A DNA stretch of 22,712 nt from WS-7 sp036505295 (GCA_036505295.1 DASXTQ010000002.1:1-22712); one strand, 5' to 3'; shown: positions 1-8,505, counted from the stretch's first letter. Numbers and translations: made by a program. Notes: generated by a model not told the origin, from the letters alone.

Positions 1-1042
1 CGTCGTGCCGCGCGGCCGGGGCGAATCGGTGGTTCAGGGTCAAATCGTAGGCATCGATCGTCTCACCGAACGTGGAGGGAAGGTCACGCTTGGTGCGATC
101 ATAGTAGACTTGCGCCTGGAGGTTGGAATGCTCCGAGAACCGCCTCGTCCAACGCGCCAGAGCATTTCCGCCTGATAGCTCCGTCGGATCCGAGTTGCTC
201 CGATCGATGGAGCTTCCGTAGAGATCCCCTTGAACCGTGATGCCGACGGCGGTCGTCGGCGTCCAATCACCACGAAACCCTCCCTGCCACATCCGGGAGG
301 CGTCGCCTGCCTCCTGACCGTTGGGATGCAGCGATGGCCCGCGGTCATAGTCCTTTGCATAAACGCGGAAGAAGGCACGCGGTCCGAAGGTGCCGCCGTA
401 ACGGACGCCTCCGAATCCGCGCTCCACCTTGCCGCCCCCACCGGTTACCAAGAATCCCTGCGTGTTGGCCGCGCTCTTCGAAATAATGTTCACGACTCCG
501 TTGACTGCGTTCGCTCCCCATACTGTGGCGCCCGGACCCCGTATGACCTCGATCTGCTCGAGGTCCTCCAAGAACGCGTCCTGGACATCCCAGAAGACTC
601 CCGAATAGAGTGGCGTGTACACGCTGCGCCCATCCATGAGCACGAGTAGCTTGTTCGCAACCGTGCCATTGAAGCCGCGCGCGGTGATTGCGTAGCTGCG
701 CGAGTCGACACGGGCCACCTGGACACCTGGGATGTATCGCAGTGCTTCGGGAATGCTGAGCACACCCATCCGATGCAGATCGTCGGCGGTGACCACGTGG
801 ACTGCAGCCGCGGTCTTGGAGACCGGCTCCGGCTTCTTCGAGACTGAGGTGACCTCCAGGTCGAAAAGCTCCTCGAGGCTCAGTTGTTTGAGCCTCTTGG
901 GTGGTTCTACGCCTTGCTCCGTCTGCGCGGCGGTTTGGAGCGGCGCGAGCATGAGCATGGCGATGACGAGGCCCTGAGCGAGGCGATGAATCGGGCGCGG
1001 CCGAGCGTGTCTCGCGGTCCCAATAGGTTGGACGGAATCCAA
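1..1042 (-). CDS. TonB-dependent outer-membrane receptor, N-terminal part (cut by window start)
   Basis: The first 347 codons of a receptor that would take a ligand across the outer membrane using TonB energy; the ligand cannot be told. After a signal peptide (about residues 17-40, ending QTAAQ) comes the family-typical stretch LSLEELFDLEVTSVSKK (54-70). A plug domain follows (about 70-190) with LLVLMDGRSVYTPLYSG, IEVIRGPG and WGANAVNGVVNIISK. The start of the beta-barrel follows, with alternating strands such as LQAQVYYDRT. No ATG lies upstream in frame. I chose the TTG at 1042 because GGAGG sits 4 nt before it and because it gives a basic n-region to the signal peptide; the ATG at 958 would remove that region. 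The gene runs off the left edge and no stop is visible. It is divergent from the small barrel gene at 1313. Family is certain; the start is likely. Confidence 0.9.
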   Translation of the reverse strand, partial: MDSVQPIGTARHARPRPIHRLAQGLVIAMLMLAPLQTAAQTEQGVEPPKRLKQLSLEELFDLEVTSVSKKPEPVSKTAAAVHVVTADDLHRMGVLSIPEALRYIPGVQVARVDSRSYAITARGFNGTVANKLLVLMDGRSVYTPLYSGVFWDVQDAFLEDLEQIEVIRGPGATVWGANAVNGVVNIISKSAANTQGFLVTGGGGKVERGFGGVRYGGTFGPRAFFRVYAKDYDRGPSLHPNGQEAGDASRMWQGGFRGDWTPTTAVGITVQGDLYGSSIDRSNSDPTELSGGNALARWTRRFSEHSNLQAQVYYDRTKRDLPSTFGETIDAYDLTLNHRFAPAARHD

Positions 1043-1046
1043 AGTG

Positions 1047-1051
1047 CCTCC
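1047..1051 (-). promoter_or_regulatory. Ribosome binding site deciding the TTG start of the TonB receptor
   Basis: On the minus strand GGAGG lies four bases before the TTG at 1042. The in-frame ATG codons at 958 and 952 have no comparable site and would leave the signal peptide without its basic n-region. Confidence 0.5.
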
Positions 1052-1150
1052 GTGGACGTTAGCATCCGGGGCGTAACATGGCGTAGCTGGATGGATCGGC
1101 AAATCGAGGGGGACCCTTACGGATAGATTCGCGCGAGGGGGTTGCCGGCG

Positions 1151-1163
1151 TTGCAAGATGCAA
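1151..1163. repeat. Small inverted repeat in the divergent intergenic region
   Basis: TTGCA-AGA-TGCAA is a perfect 5-bp inverted repeat with a 3-nt centre. It sits in the 270-bp region between the divergent TonB receptor and barrel genes, where a shared operator could lie. The arms are short enough to be chance. I saw no convincing -35/-10 pair and no cobalamin riboswitch boxes in this region. Confidence 0.25.
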
Positions 1164-1312
1164 TTCCTGTAGCGCTGGCCTCGGAGTAGACTCCCGGGAC
1201 GCGTGCGGGCTCTCCGCACCGTTTCTCCGCGGCGGGAGGCGCCGCACGGTCGTCCCGCCGCCTGGGGTATCCCCGGGGCAAGACCGCGACGGGGCCAGTC
1301 GGGGGGCTTGCC

Positions 1313-1858
1313 ATGCGTCGGAACGGAATCGCTGTTCTCCTCGCGGCCGTCGTTCTCTCCGCCCCGTTTTCCGATGCGCTCGGGTTCGACGGGAACCGAG
1401 AGGGTTTCATCCTGGGTTTTGGCGGAGGATACGGCGGACTTTTTGAGATCACCCAGAACGCATATAACGACGCGAGCGGGAAGGGCGTGCTGACCGAGCT
1501 TGTCATCGGCCACGGCGTCTCGAAACAATGGCTCATCCATTACAGCGGGCGACAGATCTGGGGGTCCACCAAGGGGATTCTCTACACGGCCGTCTTCCCG
1601 AGTGTCGCGGCGACCCATTTCCATCGTGACAAGTCCCCGTCGATCTACGAAATGGGCAGCCTCGGTATCGCGGCGGCCGGCGACGTGGCGATTGAGGGAG
1701 GAAGAGGGGGCGGAGTAGCCGGGCCGGCCGCGTTCCTCGGGATCGGGTACGAGGCCAAACGAGGCTTCGGATTCGAGCTGGTCGGTGGTGTGCTCGGCTC
1801 TGTCGACAACGGTACGTACGGAGCGGTAGGACTCACCATGAAGCTCCTGGCGTACTGA
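1313..1858 (+). CDS. Small exported outer-membrane beta-barrel-like protein
   Basis: A 181-residue protein with a clear signal peptide (MRRNG, then a hydrophobic core, cleavage likely after SDALG near residue 24). The mature part is glycine-rich with alternating hydrophobic strands (GFILGFGGGYGG, GFGFELVGGVLG, YGAVGLTMKLLAY). It ends in an aromatic residue, as many outer-membrane barrels do. A run of six G lies before the ATG as a ribosome site. It is followed after 47 bp by the alpha/beta hydrolase on the same strand, so the two may share a transcript. No catalytic motif is visible. I do not recognise a named family, and the barrel call rests on composition and pattern, not on a signature. 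Confidence 0.75.
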   Translation: MRRNGIAVLLAAVVLSAPFSDALGFDGNREGFILGFGGGYGGLFEITQNAYNDASGKGVLTELVIGHGVSKQWLIHYSGRQIWGSTKGILYTAVFPSVAATHFHRDKSPSIYEMGSLGIAAAGDVAIEGGRGGGVAGPAAFLGIGYEAKRGFGFELVGGVLGSVDNGTYGAVGLTMKLLAY

Positions 1859-1905
1859 CGGAAGGTCGAGACGCATCGCTTGTCGCCTCTGTAGGAGGAA
1901 CTGAC

Positions 1906-3228
1906 ATGTCTCCCACAAATCGAGCCCCGGCGGCTCTTCTCGTTTTCTGCGCGTTTCTTCTCGCGGGCTCATCGGCGCCCGCGGCGGACACGCCGGCCCC
2001 GGCCGCCAACGCGAGCGATCAGACCGCGCAAGCGCTTCTCTCCGCGATGAAGGCGCAGAACTACTCGGCGGCGTTCAAGATGTTCGATCCGGCCATGAGA
2101 ACCGCCTTGTCCGAAGAAAAGCTCAAGGCGGTATGGTCGGCCCAGGTGGGCACGTACGGGCCGCTGGTCTCATGGACCATCACGCAGCGCACCCAGGCTC
2201 AGGGGCTCGACGTCCGCATCGCGCTGCTCAAGTTCGACCACGGCGGGCTCCAGGCGATCGTATCGGTCCATCCCGGGAATCAGAAGGTGGCTGGATTTTT
2301 CATCAGCCCCGTGCCCTCGTTCGCGAAGCCCCCGCCGACGCACTACGTTCACCCTTCCGATTTTCGCTCTACGGAGATATCCATAGGCACGGCGCCTTTC
2401 GTCCTGGGCGGAACGCTCACGGTCCCCGTGGGCCCCGGCCCTTTTCCCGGCGTCGTGCTCGTACATGGGTCGGGCCCACACGATAGAGACGAGACGATCG
2501 GCGCGAACAAGGTGTTCAAGGATCTGGCCGAAGGACTCGCGTCTCGAGGCATCGAAGTGCTTCGGTACGACAAGCGAACCTTCGTGTACCGCGCCAAGCT
2601 CGGCGACAGCATTTCCGTGGATGATGAAGTGATGGTGGATGCGGTCGCCGCGGTCACCGCGCTGCGAGCCCGCCCGGAGATCGATGCCCGGCACATTTTC
2701 GTGATCGGCCACAGCATGGGGGCCCTTCTGGCGCCCGAGATCGGGATTCGATCAGCGCCCGTGGCGGGGATCGCGCTTCTGGCACCTCCGGGTCGACCGC
2801 CCTGGGACATCGTTCTATCCCAGATGCGCTATCTCGGGGCGTCTCCCAAGGAGATCGCTGCGATGGAGCAGAAGGTGGCTCGACTGAAGGCCGGCACCCT
2901 CGGCTCGGAGCGGCTTCTCGGAGCCCCGCAGAGCTACTGGAAGGACCTGGCGGCCCACAACGGTATCGGAATGGCCAAGAAGCTTGGGGTGCCCGTGCTC
3001 GTGCTCCGAGGGGATCGCGACTATCAGATCATGGAAGAGGACGTGGCGGCCTGGCGGAAGGGCTTGGCCGGCGTGCCGAACGTGGATACTGTGACCCTGA
3101 CTGGTCTGAACCATCTCTTCATCGCGGGTAGCGGAAAGCCCGGGCCTTCCGAATACGACAAGCCGGGACACGTGGACGGCAGCGTCATCGAAAAACTCGC
3201 GGAGTTCATCGCGCCGGAGAAGGAGTAG
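1906..3228 (+). CDS. Exported alpha/beta-hydrolase with DUF3887-like N-terminal domain
   Basis: A secreted serine hydrolase of unknown substrate, probably an esterase or peptidase-like enzyme acting in the periplasm. Residues 1-27 are a signal peptide (AAD after the hydrophobic core). Residues about 35-135 resemble the DUF3887 helical/sheet domain (ALLSAMKAQNYSAAFKMFDPAMR), often found ahead of such hydrolases. The alpha/beta fold follows from about 155. It has the oxyanion HGSGP loop (187-191), the nucleophile elbow GHSMG with Ser270, an acid in LRGDRD (Asp370 or Asp372) and the catalytic His403 in LNHLF. All triad members are present. TAGGAGGA at 1892-1899 is a strong ribosome site for this ATG. 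It precedes the rho-like gene by 29 bp. Confidence 0.9.
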   Translation: MSPTNRAPAALLVFCAFLLAGSSAPAADTPAPAANASDQTAQALLSAMKAQNYSAAFKMFDPAMRTALSEEKLKAVWSAQVGTYGPLVSWTITQRTQAQGLDVRIALLKFDHGGLQAIVSVHPGNQKVAGFFISPVPSFAKPPPTHYVHPSDFRSTEISIGTAPFVLGGTLTVPVGPGPFPGVVLVHGSGPHDRDETIGANKVFKDLAEGLASRGIEVLRYDKRTFVYRAKLGDSISVDDEVMVDAVAAVTALRARPEIDARHIFVIGHSMGALLAPEIGIRSAPVAGIALLAPPGRPPWDIVLSQMRYLGASPKEIAAMEQKVARLKAGTLGSERLLGAPQSYWKDLAAHNGIGMAKKLGVPVLVLRGDRDYQIMEEDVAAWRKGLAGVPNVDTVTLTGLNHLFIAGSGKPGPSEYDKPGHVDGSVIEKLAEFIAPEKE

Positions 3229-3257
3229 TAGGTGCCCCGGCGGCTGGTGGGCCCCCC

Positions 3258-4346
3258 ATGACCGTTTCCGGAGTCCTCGAAGTCCTCGAGCGTGGCGGCG
3301 GCTTTCTCCGCGACCCCGCTCGCTCCTTCGCGCCAACCCGGCAGGACGTTTTCGTCCCCGCGGCCCTGATCAACCGCTTCCAGCTGATCTCGGGCGCCCT
3401 CGTTTCCGGCACAGCCAAACCGGAGCGGCAGGGCCTGCGGCTGGACGACGTCGAATTGGTATGTGGCATGGCACCTGAGACATTTCGCGAGCGTTCGCCG
3501 TTCGACAAGCTGACGGCCACGAATCCCGACCGGCGCTTTCACCTGGGAACCGGGGGGAACGCATCGATGCGCATCGTCGACCTCTTCGCGCCCGTCGGGC
3601 GAGGCACGCGCGGGCTCATCGTCTCGCCCCCCAAGGCCGGAAAGACCCAATTGCTCGAGGACTTCGCGGTGGCGATTCTCGCCGACGCTCCCGACACCAG
3701 CGTGGTCGTCATGCTCGTCGATGAGCGGCCGGAGGAAGTGACCCACTTCCGGCGCAAGGTTTCGGCCGAAGTGCTCGCGAGCAGCAGTGATCAATCGTTG
3801 GAGGATCACGTCCAACTCGCGACCATGTGCATGGCCAAGGTGCGGTGCGAGCTGACGTGCGGGCGCCACGTCGTGGTCCTGGTGGACAGCCTCACGCGCA
3901 TGGGGCGCGCATTCAATTCGTACGGCTCCGACTCGGGCCGCACCATGAGCGGCGGACTGGACTCTCGCGCGCTCGAGATCCCGCGAAAGTTCTTCGGAAT
4001 GGCGCGGAACGTGGAGAACGGCGGATCGATCACGGTCCTCGCGACCGCCTTGATCGAAACCGGCTCGCGAATGGACGACATGATTTTCGAGGAGTTCAAG
4101 GGAACGGGAAACAGCGAGATCGTTCTTGACCGCGCCCTCGCGGATCAGCGGGTCTTCCCCGCCATCAACATCGCCAAGAGCGGGACCCGGCGGGACGAGC
4201 TTCTCTACTCCAAGGAAGAGATCGACGCGATCAACCGGCTCCGCCGACACGCACTGGGCCTGCCACCCAAGCAGGCCATCGTCGAGTTGCGGAAGGCGCT
4301 GGAGCAGTGGCCGACCAACGAGGAACTGCTGAAGCAGGTGGGGTGA
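3258..4346 (+). CDS. rho: Transcription termination factor Rho, short form without the N-terminal helical domain
   Basis: A hexameric RNA-dependent ATPase that releases transcripts. The protein has 362 residues; E. coli Rho has 419. It begins at the cold-shock-like RNA-binding domain (GVLEVLERGGGFLRDP, residues 5-20, then DVFVPAALINRF), so the Rho_N helical bundle is missing. The motor is complete: P-loop PPKAGKT (124-130), catalytic Glu156 in DERPEEVT, Walker B VVVLVD (205-210), Q-loop with SGRTMSGGLDSRALE (226-240), FEEFKGTGN (278-285), and the arginine finger in KSGTRRDELL (Arg311). The frame is open upstream, but its translation into the preceding gene is not Rho-like and holds no start, so the short N-terminus looks real. 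Given its length it may be a second Rho beside a full one elsewhere. GGTGGG before the ATG is a modest ribosome site. Confidence 0.93.
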   Translation: MTVSGVLEVLERGGGFLRDPARSFAPTRQDVFVPAALINRFQLISGALVSGTAKPERQGLRLDDVELVCGMAPETFRERSPFDKLTATNPDRRFHLGTGGNASMRIVDLFAPVGRGTRGLIVSPPKAGKTQLLEDFAVAILADAPDTSVVVMLVDERPEEVTHFRRKVSAEVLASSSDQSLEDHVQLATMCMAKVRCELTCGRHVVVLVDSLTRMGRAFNSYGSDSGRTMSGGLDSRALEIPRKFFGMARNVENGGSITVLATALIETGSRMDDMIFEEFKGTGNSEIVLDRALADQRVFPAINIAKSGTRRDELLYSKEEIDAINRLRRHALGLPPKQAIVELRKALEQWPTNEELLKQVG

Positions 4347-4389
4347 CCGCGCGGCATCGCTAGCGCGACCTGATGCGAACTCGCCGGCA

Positions 4390-4947
4390 TCACTTCAAGA
4401 TCGCGACCCGCCCGGTCGCGTCTCCGTCCGCCGTCTCGATGCGGTAGAAGTAGATTCCCGACGGCAGTGGCGTTCCCCCCATCGGCCCTTCTCCAATGCG
4501 CGCCTCGTGAACACCCGGGGCGGCCATGGGCTCATCGAGGACCACGCGAACGAGTCGCCCTTGGGCGTCGAACAGCCGCACCGCCATTCTGCCTGGCCGT
4601 GACGTGAGCACGGAGATCTTCGCAGAAGGATTGAGCGGATTAGGCGCGACGGCGACCGCGGGGTACGGACCCACTCCCTGGACCTCGAGCGAGAACACAG
4701 CGACGAACCGCGCTCCGGACTGGAGCGCGCCGTCGAGCGTGACGTTGACCTGGACCCGCCCCGTGACGGATTGAAAAAGCGCCCGGACGTCCTCGGACGC
4801 GAAGCATACGCTTAGCTCCGGGACGCCGTTGCGATCCCGGTCCATGGCGATCCCGAGCTTCCCGGGGAGAGCTGCGATCTCACTAATCGCGCCGGTGCCC
4901 GCGGAACGCAGGCGGACCGTCGTGAGGTTCACGTCGGGGGAGCGCAA
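4390..4947 (-). pseudogene. C-terminal sorting-domain piece of the FG-GAP protein, in a shifted frame
   Basis: These 185 codons are the missing end of the large gene at 4883-8479, not a gene of their own. The only usable start is a TTG with no ribosome site, and the sequence continues the domain that breaks off in the other frame: EPVGGDFALP there, then DVNLTTVRLRSAGTG here. It contains DRDRNGVPELSVCF. It ends in a FlgD-like / type-IX-like sorting domain: VAPNPLNPSAKISV, VRLFDAQGRLVRVV, LPSGIYFYRIE, and VAILK at the end. In relatives this domain anchors or exports the protein through the outer membrane. Joining the frames gives one protein of about 1362 residues. Confidence 0.8.
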
Positions 4948-7900
4948 AGTCTCCGCCTACAGGCTCGAGCTGGATGCAGATGGAGGGCCGGCTCGCGAAG
5001 AGACGTACCGTGCTGTTCTCGGGCGCCGGAAACGCCCGCGCTTCAAGTACCGCGACGATCCGCGCCATTGTCGAGTCGACGCCCGCGAGCGTGCCGTCGC
5101 TCACGGTGAGGGCCACGCGATAGTCGCCCGATGCGTCGTAGGTGTGTAAGGGCGTGACACCCACGCCGGTCCGGCCATCCCCGAAGTCCCATGCATACCG
5201 GAGCGGATCTCCGTCGGGATCGGCGGAGCGGGAACCATCGAACTCGACTGGGATTCGCGCCGTCCCCACGTACGGGCCGCCCGCGTGGGCGGCGGGGGCC
5301 CGATTGCCCTCATTGAGAAGGAGGCCCACCGCGTTGTCGGTGTGGTCGGCCGTGATCAAGTCCGGCCGTCCGTCCCCGTTCAGGTCCCCGAGCGCCAAGC
5401 CCGCCGGCCCGACACCGGTCCCGAATGCGATGTACGGGTCAAAAGTTCCGTCGCCCGCGCCTGGGAACACCGACACAAAGTTGCTACCGACGGTGGCGAC
5501 GTCGGGGATGGAATCACCGTTCAAGTCCCCGATTACGATCCCACCGCCGCGCCCCAGGGTCGGCGCGACCCTCGCCGCCTCGAACGTCCCATCTCCCCGG
5601 CCGCGGAGGAAGAGGAGGCTGTCGTTCCCGATCACGACAAGGTCGAGACGCCCGTCGCGATCGAGGTCCCCCAGTGCCACGCCGTTCGCAAAGCCGCCGG
5701 TGGGAAGAACGGCGATCAACTCGAGCGACCCACCCTGACCACGGAGGATCGAAACGCTGCTTTCGACGCTATTACCGGTCACGGCGTCGAGCAAGCCATC
5801 GCCATCGAGATCGCCGAGAGCGACGGTCGAAGGGTGTGCCCCGACGCCCACCGGAGCCGGTGCGGCGAACGAGCCGTCCCCGCGGCCCGCGAGAATCGCG
5901 AGCCTCCCCCCCGCGCGATCCACCACGACCAGATCGGGGATACCGTCTCCCGTCACGTCACCGACGTTGAAGTTCCCGGGTTGACCCTCGACGGGCACGA
6001 CCGCCGCCGGTCCGAATGACCCGTCCCCAATACCACGCAGCGTCACGATCCCGTTCCCCTGCAGGAAGAGCGCCGCGAGATCCGCAATGCCGTCCCCGTT
6101 GAAGTCGGCTGCGTGGATCTCGGACGTCTCTCCCCCGACAGAGAGACTTGTCGCGGGGTCCAGTCCGCCGTCCCCGCGACCCATTCGGAAGGTGAGATCC
6201 GGCGTGTCGATGCTAGTCGTGACCAAGTCGAGCCGCCCGTCGCGGTTCCAGTCCCCGAGTACCAGGCCCAGGGGATGCGATCCCACTGCGGCGGCGCGAT
6301 GGTCTCCGAACGTCCCGTCACCCTTCCCCGGATGCACGGTGAGCGTGTTCCCGCCCTCGCTCACGAGGAGAAGGTCGAGCCTCCCGTCCCGGTTTACGTC
6401 GGCAAGGTCCGCGTAGCGGGCAAGCCATCCGCCAGGAAAATCGGCGTAGCGCGTAAACGTCCCGTCGCCGCGGCCGAGAAGCACGGTGCAAGTCGAGGAT
6501 CCCACGTTCGCCACGACGCCGTCGAGGATGCCGTCGGAATTCACGTCGCCGAGGGCCACGGACCACGGGAAGTCCCCGGCTTCCGCGTCGCGCCGGGGAG
6601 CGAATGTGCCATCCCCGTTGCCAAGCAAGGTACTTACGGTGCCGCCGAAGTTGGGCACCGCGAGATCCAGCACCCCGTCTCCGTTGAGGTCGCCGACCTC
6701 GACGGATCGAGGATCTGCGCCCGTTGCATACTGGGTCTGGGGTCGGAACGTGCCGTCTCCATTCCCCAGGAGCACGGAGACCGAGTTCGAGTACTCGTTG
6801 ACGGTCGCGACATCGAGCGCTCCGTCGCGGTCGAGATCCACAATCGCCGTGTAGCATGGCCTCGATCCGACCGCCTCGAATCGGCTGGGGACGAATACCC
6901 CGCTACCTCCGTTCAGGAATATGCTCACGTTGTTGCTCAACTCGTCCGTTGCGACGAGGTCGGGCCGTCCGTCCCGGTTCAGATCGCCAGCCGCGATGTG
7001 GACGGGTCTCGTCCCCGTGCTATAGAGCACGGGGCTCCTGAACGCGCCCCCGCCCTCTCCAAACAGGACCGCGAAGGTGTTCTGCCACTGGTTCGGAACG
7101 GCGAGATCTTTGATCCCGTCTCCATCGAAATCTGCGACGGCCACGGCCCGCGCGCCGGTGCCACCCGTGTCGTACCGGACGGATCGGCCAAACGTTCCGT
7201 CGGGCAAGCCGAAGAGGATCACGACGCCGCAATCATTCGACGCCGACACCACATCTTCGACGCCGTCTCCATCGATGTCGTCCAGCTCGAAGGATTGGGG
7301 CGCGAGGGAGGCGTCGAAGGCACGGAACCCCGAGGTGAACCGGGGCTCGGGAACACGACGCAAGGGCGGCTCCTGCATCACGCCGGCCGGGGCGCACGTC
7401 CCTCCAGACGAGCCCGGCACGACTTGGATCGAGAATTGCCGCGTGTCGGTAAGGCCTCCATCGGTGACACCCACCTCCGCCACACCCGGGCCAATGTCCT
7501 CGAAAGTTGGGGCGAGGCGGATGACCCCGGTCGCGCTGCCGCCAGCGGAGCTCGTGGTCGAGACCGTCACGTATCTGGGGCCGCCGGCCAGGTAGAAGGT
7601 GAGCGGATCCAGGTCGGGATCGGAGGCATGAAGCGACTGAAACTCCTCGGTTAGAGGAGCGACCACCATGGGAAGGAGCGAGTCGAGCGCCGGCTTGTGA
7701 TTCAAACGCGCCACCGTGATCTCGAAACGCTTCACGTCTTCGGCGATTCCATCACTCGCCCCGACATCGGCGATACCTGTACCTGCGTCCCCTTCGATAG
7801 GTGCGAGATGCACAGTCCCGGACGCGACACCGGCTCCAGGATCCATGGTCGTGACGGTCGCGTAGGCGGGTCCTGAAACCAACCGGAAGGTCAGGGGATC

Positions 7901-8479
7901 CCCATCGGCGTCCGTCGCCATCAGCGTCTGGTCGGCGGATCCCCCCTCGGTCACGAACATGTCGCCGGGCGGTTCCAGCACGGGAGGGGTAGTAGAAATC
8001 ACGATGAGGAATGATTGCTGGTCGAGAAAGACACCGTCCCCTACAGCGACGCCTCCGGAGGTCGGGCCAACCTCCGTGAGAGCGGGCGGGGCCAGGTGGA
8101 TATTGCCGGTCGCAGACCCGGATCCGGGGTCTGTGGTTGTGACCGTCATGTACGATGGACCGAAGGCCTTCGAGAAAGTCAGGGGATCACCGTCCGAGTC
8201 GGTGGCGTGAAGGGCCTGGTCCGCGGTCTCCCTGGGATTGACCCGCATCGCCGATGGGGGCACGAGCACGGGCGCGACGCCGCTCACGGCCGCGGCTCTG
8301 AGCGCGGAAGATGCGGCGAGCTCCACAGCCGATAGTTCCGTGCCACCCGCGATGGCAAGCGAAGAGGTGGGTAGGAGCGTACACGCGGCGAGGCCGAGCA
8401 AAGACATTACGAGGCTACTACGGCGATGCATCCTTGCGTGGAGTGTGCGGGCGGTTCGGGGCTCATACGCAGGAGTCAT
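4883..8479 (-). CDS. Large exported FG-GAP/VCBS repeat protein with cadherin-like and PKD domains (frameshifted near C-terminus)
   Basis: A secreted surface protein, probably adhesive or ligand-binding; no enzyme motif is seen. A signal peptide lies at residues 17-44 (MHRRSSLVMSLLG to SLAIA), so translation may start at Met17 (8431) instead of 8479. Three cadherin-like repeats follow (about 68-355), each with ATDxDGDPLTF- and YxTVTT-type strings. FG-GAP/VCBS repeats follow (about 385-1056) with 14 calcium-loop motifs of the DxNGDGxxD type and repeated GRGDGTF turns, as in an integrin-like beta-propeller. A PKD domain (1059-1146, WDFGDG at 1097-1102) comes last. After Phe1178 the frame leaves the conserved EPVGGxF domain and ends in 20 unrelated residues; the proper continuation is in the +1 frame at 4390-4947. 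Other genes of this design are exported by a C-terminal signal, which this frame lacks. Confidence 0.9.
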   Translation of the reverse strand: MTPAYEPRTARTLHARMHRRSSLVMSLLGLAACTLLPTSSLAIAGGTELSAVELAASSALRAAAVSGVAPVLVPPSAMRVNPRETADQALHATDSDGDPLTFSKAFGPSYMTVTTTDPGSGSATGNIHLAPPALTEVGPTSGGVAVGDGVFLDQQSFLIVISTTPPVLEPPGDMFVTEGGSADQTLMATDADGDPLTFRLVSGPAYATVTTMDPGAGVASGTVHLAPIEGDAGTGIADVGASDGIAEDVKRFEITVARLNHKPALDSLLPMVVAPLTEEFQSLHASDPDLDPLTFYLAGGPRYVTVSTTSSAGGSATGVIRLAPTFEDIGPGVAEVGVTDGGLTDTRQFSIQVVPGSSGGTCAPAGVMQEPPLRRVPEPRFTSGFRAFDASLAPQSFELDDIDGDGVEDVVSASNDCGVVILFGLPDGTFGRSVRYDTGGTGARAVAVADFDGDGIKDLAVPNQWQNTFAVLFGEGGGAFRSPVLYSTGTRPVHIAAGDLNRDGRPDLVATDELSNNVSIFLNGGSGVFVPSRFEAVGSRPCYTAIVDLDRDGALDVATVNEYSNSVSVLLGNGDGTFRPQTQYATGADPRSVEVGDLNGDGVLDLAVPNFGGTVSTLLGNGDGTFAPRRDAEAGDFPWSVALGDVNSDGILDGVVANVGSSTCTVLLGRGDGTFTRYADFPGGWLARYADLADVNRDGRLDLLLVSEGGNTLTVHPGKGDGTFGDHRAAAVGSHPLGLVLGDWNRDGRLDLVTTSIDTPDLTFRMGRGDGGLDPATSLSVGGETSEIHAADFNGDGIADLAALFLQGNGIVTLRGIGDGSFGPAAVVPVEGQPGNFNVGDVTGDGIPDLVVVDRAGGRLAILAGRGDGSFAAPAPVGVGAHPSTVALGDLDGDGLLDAVTGNSVESSVSILRGQGGSLELIAVLPTGGFANGVALGDLDRDGRLDLVVIGNDSLLFLRGRGDGTFEAARVAPTLGRGGGIVIGDLNGDSIPDVATVGSNFVSVFPGAGDGTFDPYIAFGTGVGPAGLALGDLNGDGRPDLITADHTDNAVGLLLNEGNRAPAAHAGGPYVGTARIPVEFDGSRSADPDGDPLRYAWDFGDGRTGVGVTPLHTYDASGDYRVALTVSDGTLAGVDSTMARIVAVLEARAFPAPENSTVRLFASRPSICIQLEPVGGDFALPRREPHDGPPAFRGHRRD
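5042..5305 (-). other. PKD domain of the FG-GAP protein
   Basis: Residues 1059-1146 carry the classic PKD pattern: AHAGGPYVG at the start, FDGSRSADPDGDPLRYAWDF in the middle, then HTYDASGDYRVALTVSDG. It forms a spacer between the repeat region and the C-terminal domain. Confidence 0.85.
5312..7327 (-). repeat. Tandem FG-GAP/VCBS repeat region (14 calcium-loop motifs)
   Basis: The coding sequence holds 14 copies of a D-x-[DN]-x-D-[GS]-x-x-D loop (for example DLNGDGVLD, DVNRDGRLD, DLDGDGLLD), mostly about 45-50 residues apart. Many are followed by GNGDGTF-like turns. The DNA shows matching semi-repeats around CGTC-CCGTT-AGGTC strings. Copies are diverged rather than identical, so this is old duplication, not a recent expansion. 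One copy reads DLNGDSIPD with Ser in place of Gly. Confidence 0.85.
7415..8278 (-). repeat. Three cadherin-like repeats in the FG-GAP protein
   Basis: Residues about 68-355 hold three related units of about 95 residues. Each has an LxATDxDGDPLTF-like opening, a GPxYxTVxT strand and an IxLAPxxxDxGxGxAxVGVxDG ending. The third unit is more diverged (ASDPDLDPLTFYLAGGPRYV). Such domains act as extracellular spacers or binders and often hold calcium between units. Confidence 0.75.
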
Positions 8480-8505
8480 GTTCCCAGTACCTACACCCCG
8501 GCAGA

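Noticed and set aside
1043..1312. Cobalamin riboswitch upstream of the TonB receptor
   Set aside because: I looked for the B12 box and the conserved GCCACTG core on both strands and did not find them.
3024..4250. 408-codon minus-strand frame over the rho gene
   Set aside because: It is antisense to a clearly conserved Rho sequence and has no recognisable domain.
4347..4389. Intrinsic terminator between rho and the FG-GAP gene
   Set aside because: Only weak 4-5 bp arms (GCATC/GATGC, CGCG/CGCG) are present with no T-run.
5312..7327. CRISPR-like array in the repeated stretch
   Set aside because: The repeats are protein-coding FG-GAP units with diverged copies about 140 bp apart, not identical direct repeats with unique spacers.
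5142..7654. Long plus-strand open frames across the FG-GAP gene (up to 513 codons at 6113-7654)
   Set aside because: They mirror the repeated, GC-rich minus-strand coding sequence, have no domain similarity or ribosome sites, and show repetitive composition expected of an antisense shadow.
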